Assembly: GCF_032391395.1 (NCBI RefSeq)
Contig: NZ_CP135916.1
Location: 3,317,001 to 3,381,000, forward strand
Direction: 5' to 3'
Origin: Sphingomonas sp. Y38-1Y
GTDB lineage: Bacteria > Pseudomonadota > Alphaproteobacteria > Sphingomonadales > Sphingomonadaceae
Length of the DNA: 64,000 nucleotides
The notes under the pieces are model-generated. The model had not been told where the DNA came from. It saw only the letters and a program-made list of their open reading frames with translations, and ran no database searches. The position numbers were made by a program, and so were the translations under genes. How positions within the stretch are numbered: the first letter of the stretch is position 1; each line of letters begins with the position of its first letter. Shown in pieces: positions 50,646 through 59,965 of this stretch.

Positions 50646-50724
50646 CGTCACCCCGGCCTTGAGCCGGGGTCCCGCTGTCTTGGAAGAAGGGAGAAGCGGG
50701 ACCCCGGATCAAGTCCGGGGTGAC
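50646..50724. repeat. Palindromic repeat, family A, CCCGCTT subtype
   Basis: Arms CGTCACCCCGGCCTTGAGCC and GGATCAAGTCCGGGGTGACG, with GGGGTCCCGCT/AGCGGGACCCC beside a 23-base centre. It begins seven bases after the ychF stop. Confidence 0.9.
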
Positions 50725-50776
50725 GGATATCGGGATGTCATCATCCCGCCATGCTCGGACGGCAATCGGCTGGGCC

Positions 50777-52000
50777 ATGAAGCTCCTCCCCCGCCTCCTC
50801 GCCTTTGCCGGCCTCGCCGCGCTCCAGGCGTGCATGACGCCGCCCGTTCAGGCGCCCTCCGCTCAGGCCGTCGCCGAGGTCCGCGCGCCCGTCACTTTGC
50901 TCGTCTCGATCGACGGGTTCCGCCCCGACTACCTCGATCGCGGCGACACCCCCGTCCTGTCGCGCCTCGCGGCCGAGGGCGTGCGCGGGTCGATGCAGGC
51001 GTCTTTCCCGACCAAGACCTTTCCCAACCACTATGCGATCGTCACCGGGCTCCACCCCGATCGCAACGGCATCGTCGGCAACGTCATTGAGGACGTCCGC
51101 CGCCCCGGCGAGACTTTCACCATGGCGACCACCGATCGCTTCTGGTGGGATCAGGCCGAACCGATCTGGGTGACGGCGGAGCGCGCGGGCATCCGGACCG
51201 CGACCATGTTCTGGCCGGGATCGAACGTGCCCGTCCACGGCACCTATCCCAGCGACTGGCAGCAATTCACGATCGCGATGCCGGAGGCGAACCGCATCGC
51301 CGCAATCACCGACTGGCTGCGCCGGCCCGCTGCGACCCGGCCGCGGCTGCTGACGCTCTATTTCGACAGCGTCGACACCGCGGGCCACCGCTTCGGCCCC
51401 GATTCGGCCGAAGTGCGCGAAGCGATGCGCGGCGTCGATGCGCGCATCGGCGAGCTCCTGGCCGAGCTCCAGGCGGGGGGCCAACCCGTCAACCTGATCG
51501 TCGCGGCCGATCATGGCATGGCGCCGGTGGATGCCAGCCGCACGATCGACCTTGCGCGCAGCTTCGCACCCGGCACGATCCGCGTGATCGAGCACGGCCC
51601 CTATGCCTCGTTCGAGGCGATGCCCGGCAAGGAGGCGGCGGTGCGCGCCGCGCTCGCCAAACCCGTGCCGCACATGCGCTGCTGGGACAAGGCCGACCTG
51701 CCCGCCCGCCTCGCCTATGGTCGCAACCCGCGCGTGCCGCGCTTCATCTGCATCGCCGAAAGCGGCTGGATGATTATCGGCAAGCCGGCCGAGCATCCGG
51801 TGCGCGGCGGCGCGCACGGCTACGACAATGCCGATCCGCTGATGCGCGCCGGCCTCGTCGCCTGGGGTCCGGCATTCGGCACCGGCCGCATCGAAGGGCG
51901 CAACGTCGACATCTACCCCCTTGTCCGCCAGCTGATCGGCCTGCCGCCGGCGGCCGAGATCGACGGATCGATCGCGCCGTTCACCCCCGTCCTCAAATAG
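50777..52000 (+). CDS. NPP-type nucleotide pyrophosphatase/phosphodiesterase, lipoprotein
   Basis: 407 residues. A signal ending in LAALQAC suggests lipid attachment at Cys19. The alkaline-phosphatase-superfamily core has LVSIDGFRPDYLDRGDTPVL (first metal Asp), FPTKTFPNHYAIVTGLHPDR (nucleophile Thr), YFDSVDTAGHRFGP and AADHGMAPVD (metal Asp/His), and GGAHGYDN. This matches the ENPP branch, which cleaves nucleotide or phosphodiester substrates outside the cytoplasm. The substrate is unknown. Confidence 0.92.
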   Translation: MKLLPRLLAFAGLAALQACMTPPVQAPSAQAVAEVRAPVTLLVSIDGFRPDYLDRGDTPVLSRLAAEGVRGSMQASFPTKTFPNHYAIVTGLHPDRNGIVGNVIEDVRRPGETFTMATTDRFWWDQAEPIWVTAERAGIRTATMFWPGSNVPVHGTYPSDWQQFTIAMPEANRIAAITDWLRRPAATRPRLLTLYFDSVDTAGHRFGPDSAEVREAMRGVDARIGELLAELQAGGQPVNLIVAADHGMAPVDASRTIDLARSFAPGTIRVIEHGPYASFEAMPGKEAAVRAALAKPVPHMRCWDKADLPARLAYGRNPRVPRFICIAESGWMIIGKPAEHPVRGGAHGYDNADPLMRAGLVAWGPAFGTGRIEGRNVDIYPLVRQLIGLPPAAEIDGSIAPFTPVLK

Positions 52001-52038
52001 CGCTTGCGCCGATCGGGTTTCGATCGGAAACCGATGTC

Positions 52039-52506
52039 ATGCGCTATTATGAAGACCTGACGGTCGGTGAGACCGCGTCGTTCGGACACTATCCGGTGAC
52101 GCGCGAGGAAGTTCTCGACTTCGCGCGGCGTTACGACCCACAGCCCTTCCACCTCTCCGATGAAGGCGCGGCGGGCACGCATTTCGGCAAGCTGGCGGCG
52201 AGCGGCTGGCACAGCTGCGCGATGACGATGGCGATGCTGGTGGAGCATATGAAGGACGTCCCGACCGCGGGCATGGGCGCGGGCGGCATCGACGAGCTGC
52301 GCTGGATGAAGCCCGTCTATCCGGGCGACACGCTGCGTTGCCAGACCGAGCTGCTGGAAAAGCGCATCTCGGCATCCAAGCCCGATCGTGGCTTCACCCG
52401 CTCGCGCATGACGGTGTTCAACCAGCATGAAGAGCCGGTGATGAGCTTCATCGCCAACGCGCTGATCCGCGTGCGGGGCGACGGGGACCGGGCCCCCGCC
52501 GCCTGA
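52039..52506 (+). CDS. MaoC-family (R)-hydratase
   Basis: 155 residues from the ATG at 52039. Hot-dog fold with VTREEVLDFARRYDPQPFHL, the Asp/His catalytic context, then GTHFGKLAASGWHSCAMTMA and ELRWMKPVYPGDTLRCQTEL. MaoC-like enzymes hydrate enoyl-CoA thioesters. This short single-domain form is often adjacent to acyl-CoA or aromatic genes, but here it lies alone, 38 bases after the phosphodiesterase gene and possibly co-transcribed with it. Confidence 0.9.
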   Translation: MRYYEDLTVGETASFGHYPVTREEVLDFARRYDPQPFHLSDEGAAGTHFGKLAASGWHSCAMTMAMLVEHMKDVPTAGMGAGGIDELRWMKPVYPGDTLRCQTELLEKRISASKPDRGFTRSRMTVFNQHEEPVMSFIANALIRVRGDGDRAPAA

Positions 52507-52511
52507 TCGCA

Positions 52512-53138
52512 TCAACGCGGCCGGACGACCCCGCCACGATTGCCGCGAAAGCCTTCGCGACCGCCACCGCTGCGTGCGCCGCGGAAGCCTTCTCGACGTG
52601 CGCCCCAATTGCCGCGGTCGATGCGGTTCTCGCGGCGGACGTTGCGCAGGTCGCGGCGATATTCCTGGCGATAGGCGCGGCGATCGGCCCGCCGCTCGGC
52701 GCGGAACTCGGGCCGCGTCACCTCCCCGCGGCGGAAGGCCTGACGATCGCCGCGGCGATCCTGGCGGAAGGCGCGGTTGTCATAGCGGCGATCCCGCCTG
52801 AAATCGCGCCAGTTGTCGCGCACGTCGCGATTGCCGCCGCGCCATGCATAGCGGCGGCCTTCCCAGTAACGCTGCTGCGCGCCGTTCCAGCGATAGGGCC
52901 GACGATAGCTGTCATAGACGTAATAGCCGGTGCCGGGATAATAGAAGCCGTTGTTCCAGCCCCAATAGGGATCGCCGAACCCGCCGCCATAGCCCGCATA
53001 ATAAGGATCGTCGTAGAACCCGCCGGCACCATAGCCGACGTTGAGCCCGCCATAGCCATAGCCATAATCCGAACATGCCGACAGTCCGAGCGCCGCGGCG
53101 ATCGCAAGACCGGCGATCTTCACTTGCCTTCCAAACAT
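52512..53138 (-). CDS. Arg/Tyr/Gly-rich lipoprotein
   Basis: 208 residues from the ATG at 53138 (GAGGAGG before it). The signal ends LGLSACSD, a lipobox. Residues about 22-90 are a Gly/Tyr/Asp low-complexity tract (YGYGYGGLNVGYGAGG). Residues 100-200 are dominated by Arg with repeated DRR, RRDRRYD, RRADRRAYRQ elements, and the end is Arg/Gly (GFRGNRGG). The net charge is very high. It may interact with lipopolysaccharide, nucleic acid or anionic polymers at the outer membrane. No family is recognised with certainty. Confidence 0.82.
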   Translation of the reverse strand: MFGRQVKIAGLAIAAALGLSACSDYGYGYGGLNVGYGAGGFYDDPYYAGYGGGFGDPYWGWNNGFYYPGTGYYVYDSYRRPYRWNGAQQRYWEGRRYAWRGGNRDVRDNWRDFRRDRRYDNRAFRQDRRGDRQAFRRGEVTRPEFRAERRADRRAYRQEYRRDLRNVRRENRIDRGNWGARREGFRGARSGGGREGFRGNRGGVVRPR

Positions 53139-53332
53139 CCTGAGCCTCCTCGATACGCAGGAGTGACAGTTCAGCGTGCGTTGAACGTGTTGAATGCCGG
53201 GTGAACCGTCGCCAAGCATTTGGAAGCGCAGATCGGGCGGGTTGGTTCCGTCATGGTCTCAACCTCGCTCCGTTCAGGTCGAGTCTGGCGAGGCAGCACG
53301 CTTGTCTTGCGGGGTCAGGCCGCCGGAACGGC

Positions 53333-53875
53333 TCAATGCCCCTCGAAGGTGGTGAGCGCGTGCACGGCGATCCCGTCGCTCGCCAGCGCCGCGGCGCCGC
53401 CCAGGTCGGGAAGGTCGACGACGAACGCGGCTTGCTCGACCACGCCGCCCGCCTTGCGGATCAGCCGCACCGCCGCGCGCGCGGTGCCGCCGGTGGCGAT
53501 CAGGTCGTCGACGAGCAGCACGCGGGCGCCGGGGGTGCAGGCGTCGGCGTGCATGGCGATGCGATCGGTGCCGTACTCGAGCGCGTAATCCTCGGCGATG
53601 GTCGCGCCGGGCAGCTTCCCGTCCTTTCGGATCAGCAACACACCGGCGTTGAGGTGCAGCGCGAGCGCCGGCGCGAACACGAAGCCGCGCGCCTCGATCC
53701 CGGCGACCAGGTCGACCGGCCCGGTGATCTGCGCCGCCATCGTCTCGACCGCCAGCCGCAGCCCTTCAGGGTTCAGCAGCAACGTCGTGATGTCGCGGAA
53801 CTGGATGCCGGGCTTGGGAAAGTCGGGGATCGTGCGGATCAGCGCGGCGATGCGGGCGGCGGGATCGTCGGTCAT
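53333..53875 (-). CDS. apt: Adenine phosphoribosyltransferase
   Basis: 180 residues. PFPKPGIQFRDITTLL-type N-terminus (DFPKPGIQFRDITTLLLNPE), AGIEARGFVFAPALA and the PRPP-binding VLLVDDLIATGGTARAAV are diagnostic. It salvages adenine to AMP using PRPP. It follows the petABC operon on the same strand after a strong terminator, so it is likely transcribed from its own promoter in the 53876-53951 stretch or by readthrough. The downstream 194 bases to the lipoprotein start hold no feature that I can identify. Confidence 0.96.
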   Translation of the reverse strand: MTDDPAARIAALIRTIPDFPKPGIQFRDITTLLLNPEGLRLAVETMAAQITGPVDLVAGIEARGFVFAPALALHLNAGVLLIRKDGKLPGATIAEDYALEYGTDRIAMHADACTPGARVLLVDDLIATGGTARAAVRLIRKAGGVVEQAAFVVDLPDLGGAAALASDGIAVHALTTFEGH

Positions 53876-53884
53876 GGACAGTCT

Positions 53885-53928
53885 TCCAAAAAGAAAAGGC
53901 CCCGGAGTCGGCGGGCGACTCCGGGGCC
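53885..53928 (-). terminator. Rho-independent terminator after petC
   Basis: A perfect 13-base-pair stem, GGCCCCGGAGTCG/CGACTCCGGGGCC, with a five-base loop GCGGG at 53898-53928. Read on the minus strand it is followed by CTTTTCTTTTTGG, a T-rich run, 24 bases after the petC stop. Confidence 0.9.
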
Positions 53929-53951
53929 GGATCAGGCCGGTCGGGGACCGA

Positions 53952-54785
53952 TCAATGCTTCACGTTGCGCCAGACGCTCTTGTAGGCGCCGATCGTCAGC
54001 CCGATGAAGATCAGGAGGAAGATCACCGACGCCAGACCCGCCTGATGACGCGCCTCGAGCTTGGGCTCGGCAGTCCAGACGAGGAACGCGGTCACGTCCT
54101 TGGCCATCTGGTCGACCGTCGACTGGGTCCCGTCGGCATAGGTCACCTGGCCGTCGCTGACGATCGGCTGCGGCATGGCGAGGTTCAGCGTCGGGAAATA
54201 GGGGTTGAAGTGCAGCCCCTCCGGCGTCGTGAACTTCGGGAATTCCTTCATCAGCTCGGCCGAAGGCTGCTGATAGCCGGTGAGGAGCGAGTGGACATAG
54301 GCGGCGCCGTTCGGACGCGCCTTGGTCATCAGCGACAGGTCGGGCGGGATCGCGTTATTGTTCGCGGCACGCGCGGCGACCTCGTTGGCATAGACGTGCG
54401 GGAACTTGTCCGAAGCCAGGTTCTTGCGCGTCGCCGCCTCGCCCGTCTCCGGGTTAACGCTCGGCTGCTCGATCACCCACTGATTGGCGATCGCCTTCAC
54501 CTCGGCCTCCGAATAGCCGAGCTGGGCGAGGTCGCGGAACGCGACCAGGCTGATCGAGTGGCAGGCGGCGCAGACTTCCTTGTAGACCTGGAAGCCGCGC
54601 TGGAGCTGCTGGCGGTCGAACTTGCCGAACACGCCGTTGGAGGCGAGCTCGAGCGGCTTAGGCTTTAGGTGGAACTCGTGCTCGGCGGTTGCCGGCTCCG
54701 ACGCGGTCGTGATCGTGCCGAACAGGCCGAGCACGAGGACGAAGGCGAAGCCCAGCCCGATAAGCGGTGCGATGATGCGGGTCAT
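53952..54785 (-). CDS. petC: Cytochrome bc1 complex cytochrome c1
   Basis: 277 residues. An N-terminal signal/anchor helix is followed by the haem motif CAACH (VYKEVCAACHSISLVAFRDL), and a C-terminal transmembrane helix anchors the protein (GLASVIFLLIFIGLTIGAYK). A distal Met in NLAMPQPI is the likely sixth haem ligand. It passes electrons from the Rieske protein to soluble cytochrome c. It is the last gene of petABC. Confidence 0.96.
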   Translation of the reverse strand: MTRIIAPLIGLGFAFVLVLGLFGTITTASEPATAEHEFHLKPKPLELASNGVFGKFDRQQLQRGFQVYKEVCAACHSISLVAFRDLAQLGYSEAEVKAIANQWVIEQPSVNPETGEAATRKNLASDKFPHVYANEVAARAANNNAIPPDLSLMTKARPNGAAYVHSLLTGYQQPSAELMKEFPKFTTPEGLHFNPYFPTLNLAMPQPIVSDGQVTYADGTQSTVDQMAKDVTAFLVWTAEPKLEARHQAGLASVIFLLIFIGLTIGAYKSVWRNVKH

Positions 54786-54801
54786 GTGGTCTCTCGCGTC
54801 C

Positions 54802-56112
54802 TTATTCGGCCGGCATCGGGTTGGGGCTGCCCTCGATCGCGCTGTGGCTCGGGGCGGTGCCGCCCTTGCCCTTCAGCACCGCCTCGGTGATCGAATTGGC
54901 GACGGGCTTGGGACGCTCGGTCGCCGACACGATCGGCAGGATGACGAGGAAGTGGAGGAAGTAATAGGCGGTGGTGATCTGGCCGATCAGCACGTTGGTC
55001 TTGTTGGCCTCCGCGCCGCCGACATAGCCCAGGATCAGCACGTCGACGAGCAGCACCATCAGGAACACGCGATAGCGCGGACGATGGTTGGCGGTGCGCG
55101 CCGGGCTGGTGTCGAGCCAGGGCAGGAAGAACAAGAGCAGGATCGAGCCGAACATCGCCAGCACGCCCCACAGCTTCGCCGGGATGATGAAGTCGACGGT
55201 GAACGACTTCAGGATCGCGTAGAAGGGCAGGAAGTACCATTCGGGCACGATGTGCGCCGGGGTCGAGAGCGGGTTGGCCGGGATGTAGTTGTCGGGGTGG
55301 CCGAGCAGGTTCGGCTGGAAGAACAGGAACAGCGCGAACACCAGGAGGAACACGCCCACGCCCACGCCGTCCTTGGCGGTGTAATAGGGGTGGAACGGCA
55401 CCGTGTCCTGCTCGCCCTTCACCTCGACGCCCGCCGGGTTCGACGAACCCGGGATGTGCAGCGCCCAGATGTGGAGGATGATGACGCCCGCGATCACGAA
55501 CGGCAGCAGATAGTGAAGCGAGAAGAAGCGGTTCAACGCCGCCGCGTCCGGGGCATAGCCGCCGAGCAGCCACACGCGGATCGTCTCGCCGACCAGCGGA
55601 ATGGCCGAGAAGAAGCCGGTGATGACCTGCGCGCCCCAGAAGCTCATCTGCCCCCAGGGAAGCACATACCCCATGAACGCGGTCGCCATCATCAGGAGGA
55701 AGATGACGACGCCGAGCAGCCACACCATCTCGCGCGGCGCCTTGTACGATCCGTAATAGAGGCCGCGGGCAATGTGGATATAGACGACGATGAAGAACAT
55801 CGACGCGCCGTTGGCGTGCGCATAGCGCAGGAACCAGCCGGCGTTGACGTCGCGCATGATCGCCTCGACCGAGGTGAACGCGGTGTTCGCGTCGGTCGAA
55901 TAATGCATCGCCAGCACGATGCCGGTGATGATCTGGATCGCGAGCGCGGCGCCCGCGAGAACGCCGAAGTTCCAGAAATAGTTGAGATTGCGCGGCACCG
56001 GGTAACCGGCGCCCACCGCATTGTAGACGAGGCGCGGGAGCGGCAGACGGTCGTCCAGCCACTTCATGACCGGCGCCTTCGGCTCATACTGCTTGGCCCA
56101 GGGGAAGCTCAT
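54802..56112 (-). CDS. petB: Cytochrome bc1 complex cytochrome b
   Basis: 436 residues with eight or nine membrane helices. It has the four haem-ligand His residues in the second and fourth helices (for example AMHYSTD and [13 protein letters not shown] with the later HYLLPF and HIWALH), and the Qo-site [14 protein letters not shown] motif. The C-terminus extends past the last helix with about 25 hydrophilic residues. It oxidises ubiquinol and forms the core of complex III. Confidence 0.97.
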   Translation of the reverse strand: MSFPWAKQYEPKAPVMKWLDDRLPLPRLVYNAVGAGYPVPRNLNYFWNFGVLAGAALAIQIITGIVLAMHYSTDANTAFTSVEAIMRDVNAGWFLRYAHANGASMFFIVVYIHIARGLYYGSYKAPREMVWLLGVVIFLLMMATAFMGYVLPWGQMSFWGAQVITGFFSAIPLVGETIRVWLLGGYAPDAAALNRFFSLHYLLPFVIAGVIILHIWALHIPGSSNPAGVEVKGEQDTVPFHPYYTAKDGVGVGVFLLVFALFLFFQPNLLGHPDNYIPANPLSTPAHIVPEWYFLPFYAILKSFTVDFIIPAKLWGVLAMFGSILLLFFLPWLDTSPARTANHRPRYRVFLMVLLVDVLILGYVGGAEANKTNVLIGQITTAYYFLHFLVILPIVSATERPKPVANSITEAVLKGKGGTAPSHSAIEGSPNPMPAE

Positions 56113-56123
56113 CTTGCCAGTCC

Positions 56124-56708
56124 TCAGCCGACCACGATCGTGGTGTCGTTGGAGAATACGTACTCGGGCACCGCCAGGTTGAGCGGTGCCGGACCCGACC
56201 GGATACGGCCGGCAGTGTCATAGGCCGAACCGTGGCACGGGCAGAAATAGCCGCCGAACGGCCCCTTGTTCTCGCCCTCGCCCGCGCCCAGCGGCACGCA
56301 GCCCAGGTGCGTGCAGACGCCCAGCGTCACCAGCCAGTTGTTCTTGCCTTCCTTGGTCCGCTCGGCGAGCGTCTGCGGGTCGCGCAGATCGGAGACGTTG
56401 ACCGCGTTGGCCTGGTTGATCTCGTCAGGGGTCAGGTTGCGGATGAACAGCGGCTGCTTGCGGAAGCTCGCCTTGACCGCCTGCCCTGGCTGGATCGCCG
56501 AGACGTCGACCTCGGTCGTCGACAGCGCGAGCACGTCGGCCGACGGGCTCATCGAATTGATGAGCGGCAGCGCGATCACGCCGGCGCCCACGCCGGCGAA
56601 CGCGACGGCACCGATCGCCATATAGTCGCGGCGACGCGGGTCGGCGACCGTCTCCTCGAATGCCTGGGGCGATTCGCCCGGCGGAACCGTGTTGTCAGCG
56701 CTTGCCAT
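56124..56708 (-). CDS. petA: Cytochrome bc1 complex Rieske iron-sulfur subunit
   Basis: 194 residues. A Tat-like N-terminus ([20 protein letters not shown]) serves as the membrane anchor, and the 2Fe-2S cluster is held by CTHLGC and CPCHGS. A Pro-rich loop [12 protein letters not shown] follows. It is the first gene of the petABC operon. AAGGGCTGAGG precedes its ATG. Confidence 0.97.
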   Translation of the reverse strand: MASADNTVPPGESPQAFEETVADPRRRDYMAIGAVAFAGVGAGVIALPLINSMSPSADVLALSTTEVDVSAIQPGQAVKASFRKQPLFIRNLTPDEINQANAVNVSDLRDPQTLAERTKEGKNNWLVTLGVCTHLGCVPLGAGEGENKGPFGGYFCPCHGSAYDTAGRIRSGPAPLNLAVPEYVFSNDTTIVVG

Positions 56709-56898
56709 GCCTCAGCCCTTGAAATCTTTCATCGTCGCGACCCATTTCCGCATCGAACCCCGGTGCTCCGGCATCGACGGGAAACGGACGCGCGCACGGC
56801 TCGGCTCCGAAACCGGGCGCGTGGCCTGATAGACATGGGGGGCGCCATTTGCCAACACCCCATTTCGACCCAGCGGCGGCATCCGGAGCCTAAACCCC

Positions 56899-57360
56899 TT
56901 GCGCATCGCGCTCTTTCAGCCGGATATCGCCGGCAATGTCGGCACGATCCTGCGAACCGCGGCGTGCCTTGGGCTCAGCGTCGACCTGATCGAACCGATG
57001 GGCTTTCCCTTCGGCGCCCGTGCGCTGGCGCGGTCCGGCATGGACTATGCCGCGGCGGCCGAGGTGCGGCGGCATGCGGACTGGGCGGCGTTCCTCAGTG
57101 CCAGTGTCGGCCGGATCGTGCTCGCCACCACCAGGGGCGCGATCCCGCTCCCCGCTGCACGGTTCGAGCCCGACGACATCCTCCTGTTCGGCAGCGAAGG
57201 CGCCGGCGTTCCGGCGGAGGTCCACGACCGCGCCGACCTTCGCGTGTTCATCCCGATGCGGCCCGGCATGCGCTCGCTCAACGTCGCCGTCAGCACCGGC
57301 ATCGTCGCGGCCGAGGCATTGCGGCAAACGGGCAGCTGGCCCGCATTAGCAATGCGTTAG
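56899..57360 (+). CDS. trmL: tRNA (cytidine(34)-2'-O)-methyltransferase
   Basis: 153 residues from a TTG start at 56899. The family N-terminus MRIALFQPDIAGNVGTILRT begins exactly there and no ATG or GTG is available. GGAG lies ten bases upstream. The SPOUT knot motifs LLFGSEGAGVPAEV and RPGMRSLNVAVSTGI are clear. TrmL methylates the wobble base of tRNA-Leu. The rare TTG start suggests modest expression. The 190-base gap to petA holds both divergent promoters. Confidence 0.94.
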   Translation: MRIALFQPDIAGNVGTILRTAACLGLSVDLIEPMGFPFGARALARSGMDYAAAAEVRRHADWAAFLSASVGRIVLATTRGAIPLPAARFEPDDILLFGSEGAGVPAEVHDRADLRVFIPMRPGMRSLNVAVSTGIVAAEALRQTGSWPALAMR

Positions 57361-57384
57361 CCGTCCGCGTGGCAAGCGGCCGCG

Positions 57385-58236
57385 ATGGACCTGCTGACCC
57401 TTTCGTTCCAGGCGCTTCAACGCGGCGCCTTTGGCTGGATCGTCGTCGCGGCGCTGCTGACCGCGTTCGAACTCACGAATCCACGCGCGCCGACGACGCT
57501 TCGTGACCGAGCGAGCGGCCTTGCCTTCTGGGCATTGTCGATCCCGCTCTCGGCCTTGCTCGTGACGCTCATGTCGATGACGATGGATGCGCTTGGCATC
57601 GAGCCGTTGATCGAGCTTCCGATCTCGGCCGCCACCGCATGGATGGGGCCTCTATCGGCGATCATCGCCGTGCTGCTGGCTGCGATCGTCCATGATTTCT
57701 TCTTCTACTGGTTCCACCGGATCCAGCATCGCTTCCTTTGGCGCTTCCACGCGGTGCATCACTCGATCCGCGACCTTAGCGCCGTAAACTCCTATCATCA
57801 CGCGACCGAGGCGCTGATGTCGCTCGTGCTGCTGACGATCCCGACCACGCTGATCGTCGCCGATGCGGGAAGCGCGTTGCCGTACGTCAATCTGGCGCTT
57901 TGGCTTCACATCGTCTGGATCCATTCGCCCACGCGGATCACGTTCGGACCGCTCCGCGCGCTGCTCGTCGACAACCGCTTCCACCGGATCCACCATTCGC
58001 TCCAGCCCGAGCATTTCGACCATAATTTCGGTGCGTTCACGACGATCTGGGATCGGCTGTTCGGCACCGCCTGGTTCCCGCGACCCGACGAATGGCCCGA
58101 TGTCGGACTTGCCGAGGTCGATCAACCGCGCACCGTCGGCGAGTGGCTCGACCTTCCCGACCGATACCGCGATGCCGTGGCTGCAAAGTCGTTGTCGCAG
58201 CCGAGCCTGGGTGACGGGCTTCGCTTGCCTTCCTGA
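57385..58236 (+). CDS. Sterol desaturase/fatty acid hydroxylase family membrane protein
   Basis: 283 residues, four or more membrane helices. Three His clusters match the di-iron family: HDFFFYWFHRIQH, HAVHHS and HRIHHS. Such proteins hydroxylate or desaturate lipids, carotenoids or sterol-like compounds in the inner membrane. Sphingomonads use relatives in carotenoid and sphingolipid modification, but the substrate here is unknown. It lies 24 bases after trmL and may share its transcript. Confidence 0.9.
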   Translation: MDLLTLSFQALQRGAFGWIVVAALLTAFELTNPRAPTTLRDRASGLAFWALSIPLSALLVTLMSMTMDALGIEPLIELPISAATAWMGPLSAIIAVLLAAIVHDFFFYWFHRIQHRFLWRFHAVHHSIRDLSAVNSYHHATEALMSLVLLTIPTTLIVADAGSALPYVNLALWLHIVWIHSPTRITFGPLRALLVDNRFHRIHHSLQPEHFDHNFGAFTTIWDRLFGTAWFPRPDEWPDVGLAEVDQPRTVGEWLDLPDRYRDAVAAKSLSQPSLGDGLRLPS

Positions 58237-58282
58237 CCGGCAAGTGGTTGAAATATCCGGCGTTGATCGGGGAGCAGGCGCG

Positions 58283-59062
58283 ATGAAGACGGCACTCGTG
58301 GCAGCGACGCTGCTGCTCGCGACCACGGGCGTGAGCCGCGCACAGGACTCCGCGACCGAGACCGTCGCCGAGAACGGCCTACAGCTCTTCATCTTCGACC
58401 GCGCCGCCTGGATCGCGAGCGATGCCGTCATGGCGGCGGGTAAGAAGGCGGCGATGCCGCCTGTCGCCGGCTGGGTGACCGAACGCGGCTCGGGCGACAC
58501 GATAACCGTCACCTTCTTCACCGGCGAGGGTGACACGCGCCAGGCGGTCTATGCCGTGCGGCTGGATCGCAACCGGCTGGTCGGCGAAGATCGCTTCGAC
58601 GCGCCGCGTCCATTGACCGCGGCGCAGCGCAGCCTCAACGACGCGGTGAAGACCGCCTCGGCGGAGGCGGTCCGCCGCGGCTGGCGACCCTGCGGCGCGC
58701 AGCCGTTCAACGCGATCGCGCTGCCGCCGGCGAAGCCGGGCGCGCCGACCGCCGTCTATCTGCTGACACCCCAGACCCGGACCGACAGCTTCCCGCTCGG
58801 CGGGCATTACCGCGTCGCCGTCGATGCCGCCGGGCAGGTCACGGAGGCCCGCGCCTTCACCAAGAGCTGCCTCGAAATGGGGCGTCCTTCGGAAACCGCG
58901 GACAAGAAGCTGGCCATGCTGGCGACCAACCACCTGCTCGATCCGCAACCTACCGAAATCCACGTATTCACCAGCCTGGCCGCACGACTGCCCGTCGCCG
59001 TCAAGACCGGCGAGAAGCTGTGGGTCGTTCAGGGCGCGTCGATCCGCCAGGTTCCGCGCTGA
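58283..59062 (+). CDS. Exported protein of unknown function
   Basis: 259 residues. A signal peptide (MKTALVAATLLLATTGVSRA) starts at the ATG at 58283, with GGGGAGCAGG upstream. The mature protein contains LFIFDRAAWIASDAVMAAGK, VRRGWRPCGAQPFNAIALPP and QTRTDSFPLGGHYRVAVDAA, with two or three Cys and no domain I recognise. It lies 46 bases after the hydroxylase-like gene and 53 bases before hemF. Probably periplasmic. Confidence 0.75.
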   Translation: MKTALVAATLLLATTGVSRAQDSATETVAENGLQLFIFDRAAWIASDAVMAAGKKAAMPPVAGWVTERGSGDTITVTFFTGEGDTRQAVYAVRLDRNRLVGEDRFDAPRPLTAAQRSLNDAVKTASAEAVRRGWRPCGAQPFNAIALPPAKPGAPTAVYLLTPQTRTDSFPLGGHYRVAVDAAGQVTEARAFTKSCLEMGRPSETADKKLAMLATNHLLDPQPTEIHVFTSLAARLPVAVKTGEKLWVVQGASIRQVPR

Positions 59063-59115
59063 TAGGACAATCCGCCCGCTTGCGCGCCCCTGCCGCGATG
59101 CCCCAAGAAGCGCGC

Positions 59116-59961
59116 ATGGACCCGCTCGACGAACAGCAAGCCGCCGCCCGCCACTGGTTCGAGGCCTTGCGCGACCGCATCTGCGCCGCATTCGAGGCGA
59201 TCGAGCGCGAGGCGGGGTCCGATGCGGCGTTCGACTATATCGCCTGGGATCGCACCGACCCCTCGGGAGAGCCGGGCGGCGGCGGTGTCCGCGGCGTGAT
59301 GAAGGGCCGGGTCTTCGAAAAGGTCGGCGTCAACGTCTCGACCGTCGGCGGCACCTTCGAGGGCGACTTCGCCAAGTCGATCCACGGCGCGGGCGAGGAT
59401 CCGCGCTTCTTCGCCACCGGCATCAGCCTGGTCGCGCACATGGCCAATCCGCACGTCCCCGCGGTCCACATGAACACGCGCTTCCTCAACACGACCAAGC
59501 GCTGGTTCGGCGGCGGCGCCGACCTCAACCCGCCGATCCCGTACGAGGAGGACACGGCCGACTTCCATGCGGCGCTGAAGGCAGCATGCGACGCGCATGC
59601 GCCGGTCGGCGACTATCCGCGCTTCAAGAAATGGGCCGACGATTATTTCTGGCTGCCGCATCGCCAGGTGCATCGCGGCGTCGGCGGCATCTTCTACGAT
59701 CATCTGGATGGTGCGTTCGACCCCGCCTTCGCCTTTACACGCGCGGTGGGCGAGGCGTTCCTCGACAGCTATCCCGCGATCGTGCGGCGGCGGATGGGAA
59801 TGCCGTTCGACGATGCCGATCGCGCACGCCAGCTCGAATGGCGGGGGCGCTATGCCGAATTCAACCTCGTCTACGACCGCGGCACGCTGTTCGGATTGAA
59901 GACCGGCGGCAACATCGACGCGATCCTGATGAGCCTGCCCCCGCTCGCCACCTGGAGCTGA
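59116..59961 (+). CDS. hemF: Oxygen-dependent coproporphyrinogen-III oxidase
   Basis: 281 residues from the ATG at 59116. An ATG 18 bases upstream lacks a ribosome-binding site. Signature blocks are GGVRGVMKGRVFEKVGVNVS, HMNTRFLNTTKRWFGGGADL and EFNLVYDRGTLFGLKTGGNI. It decarboxylates coproporphyrinogen III to protoporphyrinogen IX with O2, in the cytoplasm, for haem synthesis. This serves the cytochrome bc1 genes nearby only in a general sense. Confidence 0.97.
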   Translation: MDPLDEQQAAARHWFEALRDRICAAFEAIEREAGSDAAFDYIAWDRTDPSGEPGGGGVRGVMKGRVFEKVGVNVSTVGGTFEGDFAKSIHGAGEDPRFFATGISLVAHMANPHVPAVHMNTRFLNTTKRWFGGGADLNPPIPYEEDTADFHAALKAACDAHAPVGDYPRFKKWADDYFWLPHRQVHRGVGGIFYDHLDGAFDPAFAFTRAVGEAFLDSYPAIVRRRMGMPFDDADRARQLEWRGRYAEFNLVYDRGTLFGLKTGGNIDAILMSLPPLATWS

Positions 59962-59965
59962 TCGC

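Noticed and set aside
56712..56906. Possible leader peptide (MRKWVATMKDFKG at its end) upstream of petA.
   Set aside because: Its stop abuts petA, but no ribosome-binding site or attenuator-like structure supports translation, and the sequence is not of a known leader type.
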